A program made the position numbers and the translations under genes. From Nematopogon swammerdamellus (Eukaryota > Arthropoda > Insecta > Lepidoptera > Adelidae), in the NCBI GenBank assembly GCA_946902875.1, contig OX336349.1:14469891-14533890 (forward strand): a stretch of 64,000 bases of DNA. Reading direction: 5' to 3'. Shown here in pieces: positions 57,801 to 61,929 of the stretch. Positions within the stretch are counted from its first letter, which is position 1. Every line of letters starts with the position of its first letter. The notes under the pieces were generated by a model. That model saw only the letters and a program-made list of their open reading frames with translations. It ran no database searches and had not been told where the DNA came from.

Positions 57801-60800
57801 TCGGAGCTGTGCTGTTATTTACAAGAGTACTTGCAGCACAACACCGATTACTCTGCTCACAACGATTGTCGGGATACAGCGTGTGGTATGTGTGTATGTA
57901 TGTACTAGTCATATTTTTACTCATTTTCAGAAGCGGCGGCGCCGCCCCGGCGGGCGGGTGGCTGAGCAGTCTGATCGTCGGTCGGCTTCTCTTACTAGAT
58001 TTCCTTGGTTCGATTTCAGTCGGCTTGTACCAATGTTTTTTTTTCTGATTTGAAAAAAAAATGCATGCATACCTTCTCCAGCTATCTATAGTTCGGATTC
58101 CATGTAAAACTGAAGGTCCACAGGGTTGGCTGGAAAAAATTGCCTAAGCCCTTGCCACACATTACTTAAATGATATAAAGTTTAATAGTGGAAGAGGCGG
58201 CAGAGGTGTGTCAGGATCGTGGCACGTGGAGATCCGTTGTCTCTGCCTACCCCACCGGGAAACAGGCGTGACGCTATGTATGTATGTATGTATGTATGTA
58301 AAGTTTAATACTATTATATGATTATTTCATTGTCTTTAAGTAATTCCTTATAAGATTTCATCACCTAAGCAATGCATTGCGACGCACCAACAACGCACTC
58401 CTCTACTGCTCTCAACTCCTGGGCTACTTTAGGAAAAAGTAGCTGACTGATTACCGCCATTGCTCACAGGATTCCGGCGTCGTCGTTGCGGTGAGTTTTA
58501 AAGGATTATTCGCACGTCCTGGGGAAAGGATGCCGCCCTAAAATAGTATCGATTCCCTTTTAGACCGCACTCTGTGGGTCAAGGGCTTTATGCAATTGAT
58601 TACCCTGGTTTATGTTTTTTTTTTATCACGAAGCATTTTTTTTAGAATATTATTCGCGAAAGGCTAACAAAGCTTAGAGATTTGTTCGTACGACCGACCA
58701 ATATTATTCACGTAAATGACAAAGAAAGAAATAAACTTCGTTTACTCTACCTCTACCTACAAGATAAACAATTAATAGGAAAACGAAAAACAAGAAAACC
58801 CAGCTGAAATGAACCAGACAGCACGATGCAATAACTTTATATATAAGTCATAGACTGTGTCTGGTTTTAAGTTTGCCCCCATAAATGTGAGACTACAGCT
58901 CAGGTTGGAAACAAAGCCACCAGAAGAACTTGCCAAATTAGCTATAATCACTATCCTCTCAAAAGACTGATTAATCAGATCCCGTGTGAGTGAGACAGAT
59001 CTTAAACAAAAACACTAATGACAATAGCTTCATCGGATTATAGCCTGGTGGTAGCAAATAATAATTTAAATAATTTAAAACAATGAAATTCTTCGTAAGA
59101 CAATCAACTCGCAGCCCTTCTCCTCGGGATAAAAGGGATTGGATTGGGCCATTATCCCAGCTGTCGAGGCGTGTCCGTACTCCGTCCGTCGTGGTGTCCT
59201 GTTAGACTGAAGAAGGACTGGAATGGTGGGAATTTCCTACCTATTGTTAATGAAACCATAAAAGCAATATTCAATGTTTGCTGGCATTATTTGGCAATAT
59301 GGCATTATTTGCTGCGTTCGTGGAATGTAATGATTTGATTGGTTGAAATAGGAAATACTTTAGCACAAAATTCACAGGCTTATTGTAGCTTTGACAGCGT
59401 GTCGCACGATTAGTCTTACTCGAAAATTTGACATGAAAGGGTGAAGTACCCTAGAGAAAACTGTTGAAAGAGCCACATTGCAATTCACACTTGGTGGAAT
59501 GCAATGCATCGGAAATTTGAGATGCATGAATTGTTTGGTACATGAAAAGTTTGACAGTTCCCATACCGAATGAATCAAAATACCTTAAGTACTGACTTTC
59601 TTTACTATCATTTTATTGATTTACGTTTTGTTTATAGACGTCCGGAGATATCAACCTTGCGGTTACAAAATCCAGACGTCTACACCTGCACTCTTGCGAG
59701 TACAGTGATCATGTATGCCAGATCGAGGCCCCATAGCTGTACCGTCTTCCGAAAAAAATCCCATGGGAAACACAGACTGTGACCTTTCCCCAGCCGATCC
59801 GAGCCACCACCCGTCCACCCGAAGGAACCCCCGGCCGAAGCCGAAAGCCGGGGGTGAAGCCTTCACTGCCACTGGAGTCCGCTCCCTATCCAACCACAGC
59901 CTGTGCCCAGGGCCTCAGGACTTTGTACTAGCTGCAGCTTTTGTTTTCACCAGCTATGTATATGCGTGGAAGTGCATATGACCACCACCTAATGTGTACC
60001 GGGGATCCACCGATCTCGAAGAACTTATAGCGTATTTGACTCGTGAGAAATCCAACCCACATCCACATATAAGTGGGTGTTGCACTGATATACCGATCTA
60101 CATTATTCGCATGTCTACAAATTATCCACATTGGTTACGGAGCTCTAAGTGGCTCACCACTCGCAGCTTTCGCTACTTATTCCCGTATTTGATACTTCGA
60201 AAGAAGCACCAGGGAATCAACGCTAAACCACAACCCCTGCGAGACCAACTCCAGTGTTCCGTGCAGTACTGACTGTCAGTCTGGATGGATGCTATTTGAT
60301 ATGTCTAAAAGTAATAGGTACCTTAGCAACTTGACGTCCCACAAGGCGAGCAGTGTTGGCGGCCGCGCTGCGCAGGCGGCGAGACGCGCGGCACGCGCGT
60401 GCAGCCTCACCGGACCCACGCGCACGCCTGAGCCCGCGGGCGAGGAGATCACCGTCGCGGGGAACTCGCGGCTCGTACCCAGGTTGTGTTGCACCTGAGG
60501 GACAAATGCGGTTTGATGTCTAGAAAGTAATAGAAGTGCTAGAAGGATTCCCATGTTATGTTGCACCTGCGGGAGATTGTGGGGTTGCATGTCTATGGTA
60601 CTGGTATTAGGTACTACAAGTGGTGAGTTAAAACACACTTGTAGACGTAAAATGAGCTGATTATAGTTCCAGTGCGGAGACATAGTCCCACGTCCTTCTG
60701 TGCTCGGTGGTCCCACGAAACAAGAATCTAGCTGGATTAGTAATTTTTGGTACAAACTCACCGAACTGATTGAAAATATACAGGGTGTAAAAACGGCGAG

Positions 60801-61623
60801 TACATTAAATTTAGGAAATGATTATTGGGATCAAGAGTAAAATAATAACTTTTTTCTGAATTCCCTTTAAATACAAAGTTTCAGTTTTCATACAATCTAA
60901 TTGATTATTTTAGTGTAAAAATGATCTAATGACAACAGGGTGGCGCGGAGGGGGGAAGAGCGGGTGAGACGTGAGCGCCTCGGACGGAGGTGTTGGCGGG
61001 AGGGGCGGGGGTTAGCTTTGAGAGTGGAGGACTGGAGGTCGGCAGGCGGAGGGTGCGGAGCGGCAACAACGCGTTAAATTACACTAGACGAAAACATACA
61101 TTTCAAAAATTCATATCTCGAAAACTAGACACTTTAGAGAAAAACTTTATTTGCTTTTTTGTCTAGGAAAAACCTGAGGATTGCGCTGGCGAAATTAATG
61201 TACTCGCCGTTTTTACACCCTGTAGTTTCTTTTTTCGAATATTTAAACAATTTATGTTCGGTGAACGAAAATACAGCGAAGTGTTATTGTAAATGTTTTT
61301 GAAAGAAACTGCATTCTGCAATTAGTTCGCCTCCTGCACTTCAGACACAGATGACATATTAGTTGTTTCAGACAAGCGTAATGTAATGACTATTAAAAAT
61401 GGCAGTCGTATCACCTTGACTCTCCACTGTATAAGTATCTCCCTAGTGTCGAAGGCCAGCACCGGAATGACGTCCTCGCACAATATGGCCAGGGTGTTGG
61501 ACTCCTTGTCCAAGGTGAAGCCCGACTCGAAGCCGAGGAAGTGCTGTAACGAGAGCGATGCCTTCGTCTGTCCGTTTTTCTGTCTATCCTTGTTGTCTTT
61601 GTAGAGCTGGAGGTGTACGCAAT
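27625..61623 (-). CDS. Dok7: Dok-7-like adaptor, seven exons (gene span; 5' end outside window)
   Basis: Join: 61623-61415, 60494-60322, 33066-32891, 31305-31086, 30557-30206, 29885-28703, 27857-27625 (848 residues, partial at the N-terminus). All donors are GT, all acceptors AG and all phases fit. The product has the second half of a PH domain, a PTB (IRS-type) domain and a long, serine-rich tail with tyrosine motifs. The match to vertebrate Dok-7 is clear in the PH part (LYKD...SL...GFE.G...TLAI) and in the PTB part (RRYG.V..G...EGG.RCG..AG.F). In vertebrates Dok-7 binds the receptor kinase MuSK and recruits Crk at the neuromuscular synapse; the role in this insect is unknown. The first coding exon, with the start of the PH domain, was not found up to 64000. 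Confidence 0.85.
28098..28465 (+). mobile_element. SINE copy S5 (tRNA/5S head) in a Dok-7 intron
   Basis: It has an AGCTCAGCGGT A box, 5S-like GAGCGCGGTCATAACTTGGA and TGGGTGACTGT, B box GGTTCGGATTCC, and the usual body and 3' end (GTTATGGGCTGACATCAC...). It lies antisense in the last intron (28702-27858). Confidence 0.7.
28703..29885 (-). CDS. Dok7: Dok-7-like exon: long tail exon
   Basis: Acceptor GGTTCCAG, donor AAAAG|GTACCT; 394 codons plus one base. It includes [10 protein letters not shown] (YDTP, Crk type), NYVNI (Grb2 type) and LNYMHMEP (YxxM, PI3-kinase type), an acidic helix-like stretch ([19 protein letters not shown]) and a Ser-rich basic region ([20 protein letters not shown]). 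If the donor is ignored the frame runs 26 codons to a TGA at 28625-28623. The spliced version is preferred because its phase exactly matches the last exon and the extra peptide is low-complexity. Confidence 0.85.
30206..30557 (-). CDS. Dok7: Dok-7-like exon: tail part 2 with YxxP motifs
   Basis: Acceptor TCATCGCAG, donor CAG|GTTAGT. The 117 codons include [30 protein letters not shown] and, at the end, [21 protein letters not shown] and YDVP are YxxP sequences of the type bound by the Crk SH2 domain when phosphorylated; YEN is a Grb2-type YxN. A cysteine-rich stretch ([16 protein letters not shown]) lies between them. Confidence 0.8.
30558..31085. other. Dok-7 intron with unclassified repeat-like sequence
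   Basis: The plus strand around 30750-30900 has a peptide-like pattern with cysteines and histidines ([17 protein letters not shown]), and both strands have medium-length open frames. I could not assign it to a family. It may be a decayed transposon. Confidence 0.3.
31086..31305 (-). CDS. Dok7: Dok-7-like exon: tail part 1
   Basis: Acceptor CCTTCACAG, donor AG|GTGAGG. The first two bases complete Val, 72 codons follow and AG is left for the next exon. The sequence ([20 protein letters not shown], then [20 protein letters not shown]) is Ser- and Cys-rich and lacks a fold I recognise. Phase continuity with both neighbours and the good splice sites support it. Confidence 0.75.
31560..32510. other. 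Dok-7 intron, no feature recognised
   Basis: AT-rich intron sequence. A short GGTTCGACCCGACCTCGGG piece near 31950 and an 'agcgtgagcggagccgcggg' piece near 32187 look like ends of old repeats. Nothing is coding. Confidence 0.3.
32513..32883 (+). mobile_element. SINE copy S6 (tRNA/5S head) next to a Dok-7 splice donor
   Basis: Full-length copy: A-box region TACCTCAGTGGT, 5S-like GAGCGCGGTCAGTACTTGGA then TGGGTGATCGC, B box GGTTCGGATTCC, body, and a poly-A tail at 32872-32883. The tail lies directly beside the TACTCAC that forms the antisense strand of the exon donor (GTGAGTA) of the PTB exon. Confidence 0.85.
32891..33066 (-). CDS. Dok7: Dok-7-like exon: PTB domain core
   Basis: Acceptor GTTGCAG, donor G|GTGAGT. 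The first base completes Arg, then 58 codons start [18 protein letters not shown] and continue [20 protein letters not shown]. This is the IRS-type PTB signature (RRYG, EGG.RCG.G.G.F.F) plus the C-terminal helix. The exon is strongly GC-rich, which creates long open frames in other phases that are not genes. Confidence 0.9.
33272..33632 (+). mobile_element. Dispersed element with GCGCACGGAGG / GACAGACGG blocks, copy 2
   Basis: It starts at AGTGCGAGTTTAACACGCGC, has TGGCGCCATCTATTATTCAA and a GACGGACGGGCGGACGGACA block, and ends TACGGGATACGGAAACCTAA. Related copies lie at 14640-14826 and 40217-40490. Confidence 0.65.
34215..34372 (+). mobile_element. Repeat with GGCTGAGTCGG / TGCTCCGACCAGCC blocks, copy 1
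   Basis: It contains CCGGTATGTGTGGCTGAGTC, GCATGCTCCGACCAGCCAAT and GGTGCCATACCGGAGACTTC. The same blocks occur inverted at 37198-37345 and 40640-40856. This is probably the 3' region of a non-LTR element. Confidence 0.55.
35033..35394 (+). repeat. Duplicated block, copy 1 (interrupted by a LINE)
   Basis: It shares about 350 bases with 40895-41243, from TTTGCTCGCGTTAAACTC-like start through AAAAGAAGAAAGTAAGTAAG, CGGTTTGTATGAGAGCCA and AGTTATGTAGGAACATAC to GACCATCCCTTACAGATTTA. In this copy the block is broken at TTATTA by the LINE fragment at 35398-35757. The rest (AGTATTGATG) continues at 35761. Confidence 0.8.
35398..35757 (+). mobile_element. LINE C-terminal fragment with ATGT tail
   Basis: The frame from 35425 encodes about 105 residues: [45 protein letters not shown] and [15 protein letters not shown]. 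This is the C-terminus typical of a large group of LINE polymerases in insects. It ends at TGACGCTATGTATGT. The same last 110 bases occur at 58187-58303, followed by a longer (ATGT)n. Confidence 0.8.
35769..36210 (+). mobile_element. Second LINE C-terminal fragment with 3' tail
   Basis: The frame from 35770 reads [69 protein letters not shown] and VLQERRE, then stops. The 3' UTR has GGCCGGCATATCATTCGC and GGCGTCGTTAGACACTTTAT and ends in CAATAAAAAA near 36209. Related tails lie at 16600-16810, 20500-20790 and 42960-43060. Confidence 0.75.
36480..36620 (+). mobile_element. Degraded TCTATC-type retroelement 3' end
   Basis: GTTAAAGGTTCATTGAAATA then AATCACTTGCAGTGATAAGT and CCGCCCTTGTGCACTC resemble the AGGTTGACTG...TCTCTGTAAGGGATAAGTCC region of copies 1 and 2. 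The tail is replaced by TATTCTATTC-type sequence. Confidence 0.45.
36700..36770 (+). other. tRNA-like B box (GGTTCAAATCCTG), probably a SINE head remnant
   Basis: It contains GGCTAACAGGCTCGCGGCAG followed by CCAGGTTCAAATCCTGATTG. The B box is good but there is no matching acceptor stem or D arm, so I do not call a tRNA gene. Confidence 0.25.
37198..37345 (-). mobile_element. Repeat with GGCTGAGTCGG-type blocks, copy 2
   Basis: The inverted copy shows AATCCAAAGGGAATTCTCCG, GTGTGGCACCTTCTCGGAAA and TGATACTGGCTGGTCGGAAC, parallel to 40740-40830 and complementary to 34215-34372. Confidence 0.5.
37735..38155 (+). repeat. Dispersed repeat R37, longest copy
   Basis: It begins GTACCATTCCGTTTTCCATG and AGAACTTTAAGACTTTAGGG, and ends AGGTACGGAACCCTAAAA. 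Shorter copies: 5590-5850 and 51208-51345. It has no reading frame; the ending GGTACGGAACCCT is common in lepidopteran repeats. Confidence 0.6.
38288..38614 (-). mobile_element. SINE copy S8 with the alternative head
   Basis: The minus strand reads GTGTGGGGCCGGTACTTTAA, AGAATAGCCCCACTGCATCT and GTCGTAAAAGGCGACTAAGG, then the common body and an A tail at 38288-38300. It matches S3 (16916-17250) over its whole length except for a shortened spacer. Confidence 0.8.
39095..39340 (+). pseudogene. LINE C-terminal remnant with GACT tail
   Basis: Combined frames give [19 protein letters not shown], then [15 protein letters not shown] and SSSGRLHAD, i.e. the RW.DDI...AG..W...A.DR..W...E pattern of LINE polymerase ends. 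It is followed by (GACT)n at 39316-39331. Confidence 0.65.
39418..39730 (-). pseudogene. Second, inverted LINE C-terminal remnant
   Basis: The minus strand reads [36 protein letters not shown] and [20 protein letters not shown], then in another frame [20 protein letters not shown]. It is homologous to the plus-strand remnant at 39095-39340 but longer at its 5' side. The two face each other tail to tail with about 80 bases between. Confidence 0.65.
40217..40490 (+). mobile_element. Dispersed element with CACGGAGGGTTCCGT, copy 3
   Basis: It begins AGGCCAAGTGGGAGTTTTAC, continues CGCACGGAGGGTTCCGTTGA and GTGGCGCCATCTATTATTTA, and ends near ACAGACAGACATACATAC. Related to 33272-33632. Confidence 0.6.
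40640..40856 (-). mobile_element. Repeat with GGCTGAGTCGG-type blocks, copy 3
   Basis: AATCCAAAGGGAAGTCTCCG, GTATGGCACATACCTTCTCG, GGTGGTCGGAGCATGTTCTT and GTCTGACTCAGCCACCCATA are the complement of the copy at 34215-34372. A short piece recurs at 49488-49510. Confidence 0.55.
40895..41243 (+). repeat. Duplicated block, copy 2 (uninterrupted)
   Basis: The paralogue of 35033-35394. It runs without interruption through CCCTTACAGATTTATTATTA to GTATTGATG, the point where the other copy carries the LINE insertion, so it preserves the empty site. Confidence 0.8.
41250..42055. other. Intron sequence, no gene recognised
   Basis: Mixed AT-rich sequence. The piece around 41730-41950 (GGCTGAGGGCCGCATTTTG, GGCCGCATCCGGCCCACAGG) resembles the end region of hAT-type insertions, but I cannot define boundaries. 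Confidence 0.3.
42060..42175 (-). mobile_element. SINE 3' end fragment
   Basis: On the minus strand it reads GTTATGGGCTGACATCACGG then ATGTTGTAGGTGATGTAGTC and ends TAAGTTTCCATAAAAAA. Confidence 0.55.
42960..43060 (-). mobile_element. LINE 3' tail fragment
   Basis: GACAGTGCGACATATGGCGG, CGAGCCACCCATAAGGAGCC and ACGACGCCCATGGATTCGGT are the inverted 3' tail of the element at 35769-36210. Confidence 0.5.
43251..43770. mobile_element. Element with ~150-bp imperfect inverted arms
   Basis: The left arm (43251-43415) starts CGGGCGGCATATTTCCAAAG, includes CAGGTGCGGTCATTATAAAG and ends at TTTGTGAGTGAAC. The right arm (43630-43770) is its imperfect complement. The roughly 215-base centre has no reading frame. 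A non-autonomous DNA transposon is the simplest reading. Confidence 0.65.
44306..44419 (+). CDS. Possible orphan exon (helical, Glu/Lys-rich)
   Basis: The acceptor CTTTGTCTCCAACAG has a good pyrimidine tract. It opens 114 bases in phase 1-1, closed by GAAG|GTATAT. The peptide ([19 protein letters not shown], then [18 protein letters not shown]) looks like a real amphipathic helix rather than noise. It lies on the strand opposite Dok-7, inside its large intron. I do not recognise the family and saw no partner exon; it could be a nested gene, a decayed gene fragment or chance. Confidence 0.25.
44440..45840. other. Intron sequence, no gene recognised
   Basis: AT-rich with stops in all frames. 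A GC-richer piece at 45050-45140 (GCGCGGGGTGTGGGCGAGGC) has no coding signature or repeat ends. Confidence 0.3.
46023..46250 (+). mobile_element. SINE 3' end abutting an inverted TCTATC-tailed retroelement end
   Basis: 46023-46118 is a SINE 3' end (GTTAGGCTGACATCGCGG, GCCAACCGTGTCAGGTTCCA, TAAAA). It is followed directly by AGGTAGATAGAAAGGAAATA, CTTTATTGCTCCAAAAACAA and GGCGGACTTAAACC, the reverse complement of the TCTATC-tailed retroelement. Confidence 0.6.
46291..46634. repeat. Foldback element: 137-bp inverted arms, 70-nt loop
   Basis: The arms at 46291-46427 and 46498-46634 are nearly perfect complements, each with TAGGAAGTCGGTTTTATG, TTTTTGAAGGCGGTTTTTAT and TTTAGCACCGCCTTCAACTC. The loop is unrelated single-copy sequence. 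The right arm continues (46635-46765) into the CGCGATTCCGCCTCGCTTTC part of the dispersed repeat at 15986-16345. Confidence 0.9.
46773..47114 (+). mobile_element. SINE copy S7 (longest 5S match)
   Basis: A box TAGCTCAGTGG; then AAGCAACGCTGGGTGCGGTC and AGTACTTAGATGGGTGACCG, aligning with about 45 bases of 5S rRNA across its internal promoter; B box GGTTCGGATTCC; normal body. The 3' end is cut at 47114, where the satellite-bearing element begins. Confidence 0.8.
47114..47560 (+). repeat. Satellite-bearing dispersed element, copy 2
   Basis: It begins within the GCAGAACTTAGTAGAATGGA units and ends with GTTGCACTCCGGGAGTGCCG, the TAACCCTTAACGCAATGACT block and CCGCTAAAGAAGTTTTCACT. The order is that of 22100-22435. 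Confidence 0.75.
47985..48510 (+). repeat. CGGTT-ended dispersed repeat, copy with internal A runs
   Basis: It contains TTTTGGAAATCGGTTTAATA, AAATTGAAATGGGACCACCT, AGAATTTTCTAAATCGGCCC, TCAATTGACGGAGAAATCG, CAGACGAATTGAGAACCTCC and GGAAGTCGGTTAAAAAC. Between 48110 and 48270 a 70-80-base unit with GGTAACCACACACCATA occurs twice. Confidence 0.6.
49519..50010. repeat. Second foldback element and tail
   Basis: The inverted arms at about 49519-49615 and 49648-49742 carry ACCGACTTCAAACCCTAAAA, AGTATTAAATAATATTTTGA and AGTAGAAGGCGGTACAAAAG. The loop is about 32 bases. The tail to 50010 has the CATACAGACGAACC and TTTTTGGAATTCGGTT blocks of the same family as 46291-46765, but a diverged sequence. Confidence 0.8.
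50380..50535 (+). mobile_element. TCTATC-type retroelement 3' end, short copy
   Basis: TTAAACACGCAAAGGTTGAC, TGGAAGAAATCTCTGTAAGG and GATAAGGCCGCCTATGTACC match copies 1 and 2. It ends at TTTAGCTATCTATATAA. Confidence 0.6.
50540..53895. other. Intron sequence with scattered repeat pieces, no gene recognised
   Basis: 51208-51345 is a short copy of repeat R37 (GTACCATTCCGTTTTCCGTG). 53130-53175 holds the inverted GGCGGCCGCCGATCGCTGTT block seen at 8048. 53500-53720 is GC-rich with open frames but no domain. The remainder is AT-rich without coding signs. Confidence 0.35.
53960..54066 (-). ncRNA. Hammerhead-type ribozyme motif of the Penelope element
   Basis: The minus strand shows CUGAUGA (54009-54003), a stem II GCCCG...CGGGC with an 8-nt loop, GAAA (53983-53980) and then C-GUC, whose C is the expected cleavage position. 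Stem I can form with one bulge (AGUUC with GACUU). Stem III is reduced to the self-complementary ACGU, which fits action as a dimer. One extra A lies between CUGAUGA and stem II. Hammerheads of this minimal type are known from Penelope-like elements. A neighbouring 9-bp hairpin (GACGTCTGG/CCAGACGTC) is also kept in the copy at 23690. Confidence 0.65.
54060..56369 (-). CDS. Penelope-like reverse transcriptase with GIY-YIG nuclease
   Basis: One uninterrupted frame, 769 residues from the TTG at 56369 to a TGA at 54062-54060, and open further up to 56474. Reading from 56369: DKGNATVVL at ~191-199, LPKVHK at ~264, [11 protein letters not shown] at ~331, [12 protein letters not shown] at ~391, the catalytic YVDD at ~424, and FLDVLV at ~467. 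The C-terminal GIY-YIG endonuclease has GVYKVPC at ~614, KSYIGQT at ~624 and R-x3-H-x8-K spacing at ~635-646. This set and order define Penelope-like elements, which prime reverse transcription at nicked DNA. There is no in-frame ATG before about residue 211, so the true start (upstream non-ATG, spliced, or lost) is unclear. Confidence 0.9.
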   Translation of the reverse strand: MSLLIRNTRSALAKINSEVSDLINFLQQKLHQELWETCDRITRQGANYEREQSKKIHTSKFDRLQRTRPLEADGGSAVNVTVGSVTEEVNKQNCVVNLSGKQLPANALKVLEKGLNFVPAPNRVPYEQIIGGIEEVISRNRVPKAEAEKLRQDTSHVLRNTKRPSPNISKEEIDALRELRKDSSLSILRADKGNATVVLSTDEYENKIQVMLGSDKYKKINYNPTMRVARKTAALINACDSPIPTSQRKFLCPTSPQPPKFNGLPKVHKTGTPLRPIVSQIDSPTYNLSMFLAKLLQPLVGKTSSYIKDSAHFVKELAKICLQSDDLMVSFDVESLYTNVPIGDALKVIEKKLSDNDIPTGYVKFIEHCLRQNYFLWNGDFYIQLDGVAMGSPVAPVVANLFMEDLEERVLRTSDNPPTTWFRYVDDTFAILQNGTLHLQRFLEELNAAHPNISFTREIEEDNRIAFLDVLVQRRADGSLSHTVYRKPTHTNRYLNANSHHHPAQLKSVVTSLVNRAHNVCDEEHLQMELKQVKSALQQNGFKTRACSIKIQGKRQRRIEVSRQPAYLPYVKGVTDQIGKLLRKMEIRTFYKPLPKVSQMLRSVKDKIPLQAPGVYKVPCSCGKSYIGQTKRSVHERMCEHIRAVKNGDLQKSAIAEHLLLGDNNHWIRFDEASVLAVERHYTPRLVREAIEITRHRNFNRDDSMNLSPSWLPVLSQYTSARSSAKPASEDKVSVVCSRDFVRCTDRDLTPLPNTVQPTHSYNLRKRAV
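57446..57519. repeat. Perfect 36-bp palindrome with 2-nt centre
   Basis: The arms at 57446-57481 (AAAGCAGTCTCGAGAAATTC...) and 57484-57519 are exact complements around CC. The inner part (CAAGAGGGACGTGAATA) resembles the LINE C-terminal coding sequence (CAAGAGAGGCGTGAATA) at 36086-36102, so the palindrome may have formed within an old LINE fragment. Confidence 0.9.
57690..57905 (+). mobile_element. ATGT-tailed repeat, second copy
   Basis: GTCATGCAGCAGGTGGGTCT, GTTATCTTATCCTAATATTT, AAGAGTACTTGCAGCACAAC and CGGGATACAGCGTGTGGTAT match 24165-24365. It ends in GTGTGTATGTATGTAC. Confidence 0.6.
58187..58303 (+). mobile_element. LINE 3' end with (ATGT)n tail
   Basis: From GTGGAAGAGGCGGCAGAGGT to AAACAGGCGTGACGCTATGT it is practically identical to 35651-35755, then continues with six ATGT units. 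It encodes only the last ~30 codons of the LINE ([14 protein letters not shown]). Confidence 0.75.
58320..60275. other. Intron sequence, unclassified
   Basis: 59690-60270 has higher GC and medium-length open frames ([14 protein letters not shown] on the plus strand) without a family I can name; it may be a transposon remnant. The rest is ordinary AT-rich sequence. Confidence 0.3.
60322..60494 (-). CDS. Dok7: Dok-7-like exon: PH-PTB linker and start of PTB domain
   Basis: Acceptor TCCCTCAG, donor AG|GTACCT. The 57 codons begin [18 protein letters not shown] and continue [15 protein letters not shown] and [10 protein letters not shown], matching the first strands of a Dok-7 PTB domain (F.V...GPA.LHL...L.L...P....G.W.L.DLR). 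It is GC-rich, unlike its surroundings. The acceptor region is partly duplicated upstream: TGTTGCACCTG recurs near 60554-60575. Confidence 0.85.
60781..61222. mobile_element. TA-flanked MITE 2 with GC-rich core
   Basis: Perfect 26-bp inverted ends (CAGGGTGTAAAAACGGCGAG...) at 60781-60806 and 61197-61222, with TA on both sides. The inside has an AT-rich arm, a GC-rich block at about 60940-61070 and CAAAAATTCATATCTCGAAA. Its layout is that of MITE 1 (11767-12662). It sits in the Dok-7 intron between the PH and PTB exons. Confidence 0.85.
61415..61623 (-). CDS. Dok7: Dok-7-like exon: PH domain, second half
   Basis: Acceptor GTTTCAG, donor AAG|GTGATA. Two bases complete an Asp, then 69 codons start [17 protein letters not shown] and end [13 protein letters not shown]. 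The pattern (hydrophobic strand, [35 protein letters not shown], tryptophan in the final helix) is that of the C-terminal strands and alpha helix of a Dok-7 PH domain. The preceding exon must end in one G. Confidence 0.85.
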
Positions 61624-61757
61624 CTGAAACAAGAGATTCGGGAGTCAGTTTAGATACGAGGACTTAGGGATAGCTAAGAGCAAGAAAAACTCGCCTGTGT
61701 ACATCCAGGCCTGGCTTATGGGTCTAAAGAGAAGAAAATATTGGTTTATTAAAACAT

Positions 61758-61803
61758 GTGGCAACGTTTGATGACTGATCTACTAGTCATCAAACGTTGC
61801 CAC
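61758..61803. repeat. Perfect 19-bp inverted repeat with 8-nt spacer
   Basis: GTGGCAACGTTTGATGACT at 61758-61776 is exactly complemented at 61785-61803. A SINE fragment starts shortly after it. Confidence 0.85.
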
Positions 61804-61810
61804 TTTAGTC

Positions 61811-61925
61811 TCATGTAGCCGGCACGATCAAAGGGAAGCACTGACATGGCATCTAGTTCACCAAGGTCTAACATCACGGATGTTGTAGGTGATATAGCCA
61901 ACAGTGTCAGCTTCCATTTTTAAAA
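61811..61925 (+). mobile_element. SINE 3' end fragment
   Basis: ATGTAGCCGGCACGATCAAA, GGGAAGCACTGACATGGCAT and AACATCACGGATGTTGTAGG match the 3' half of the SINE family. It ends at GTGTCAGCTTCCATTTTT with a short A/T tail. Confidence 0.6.
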
Positions 61926-61929
61926 AGTC

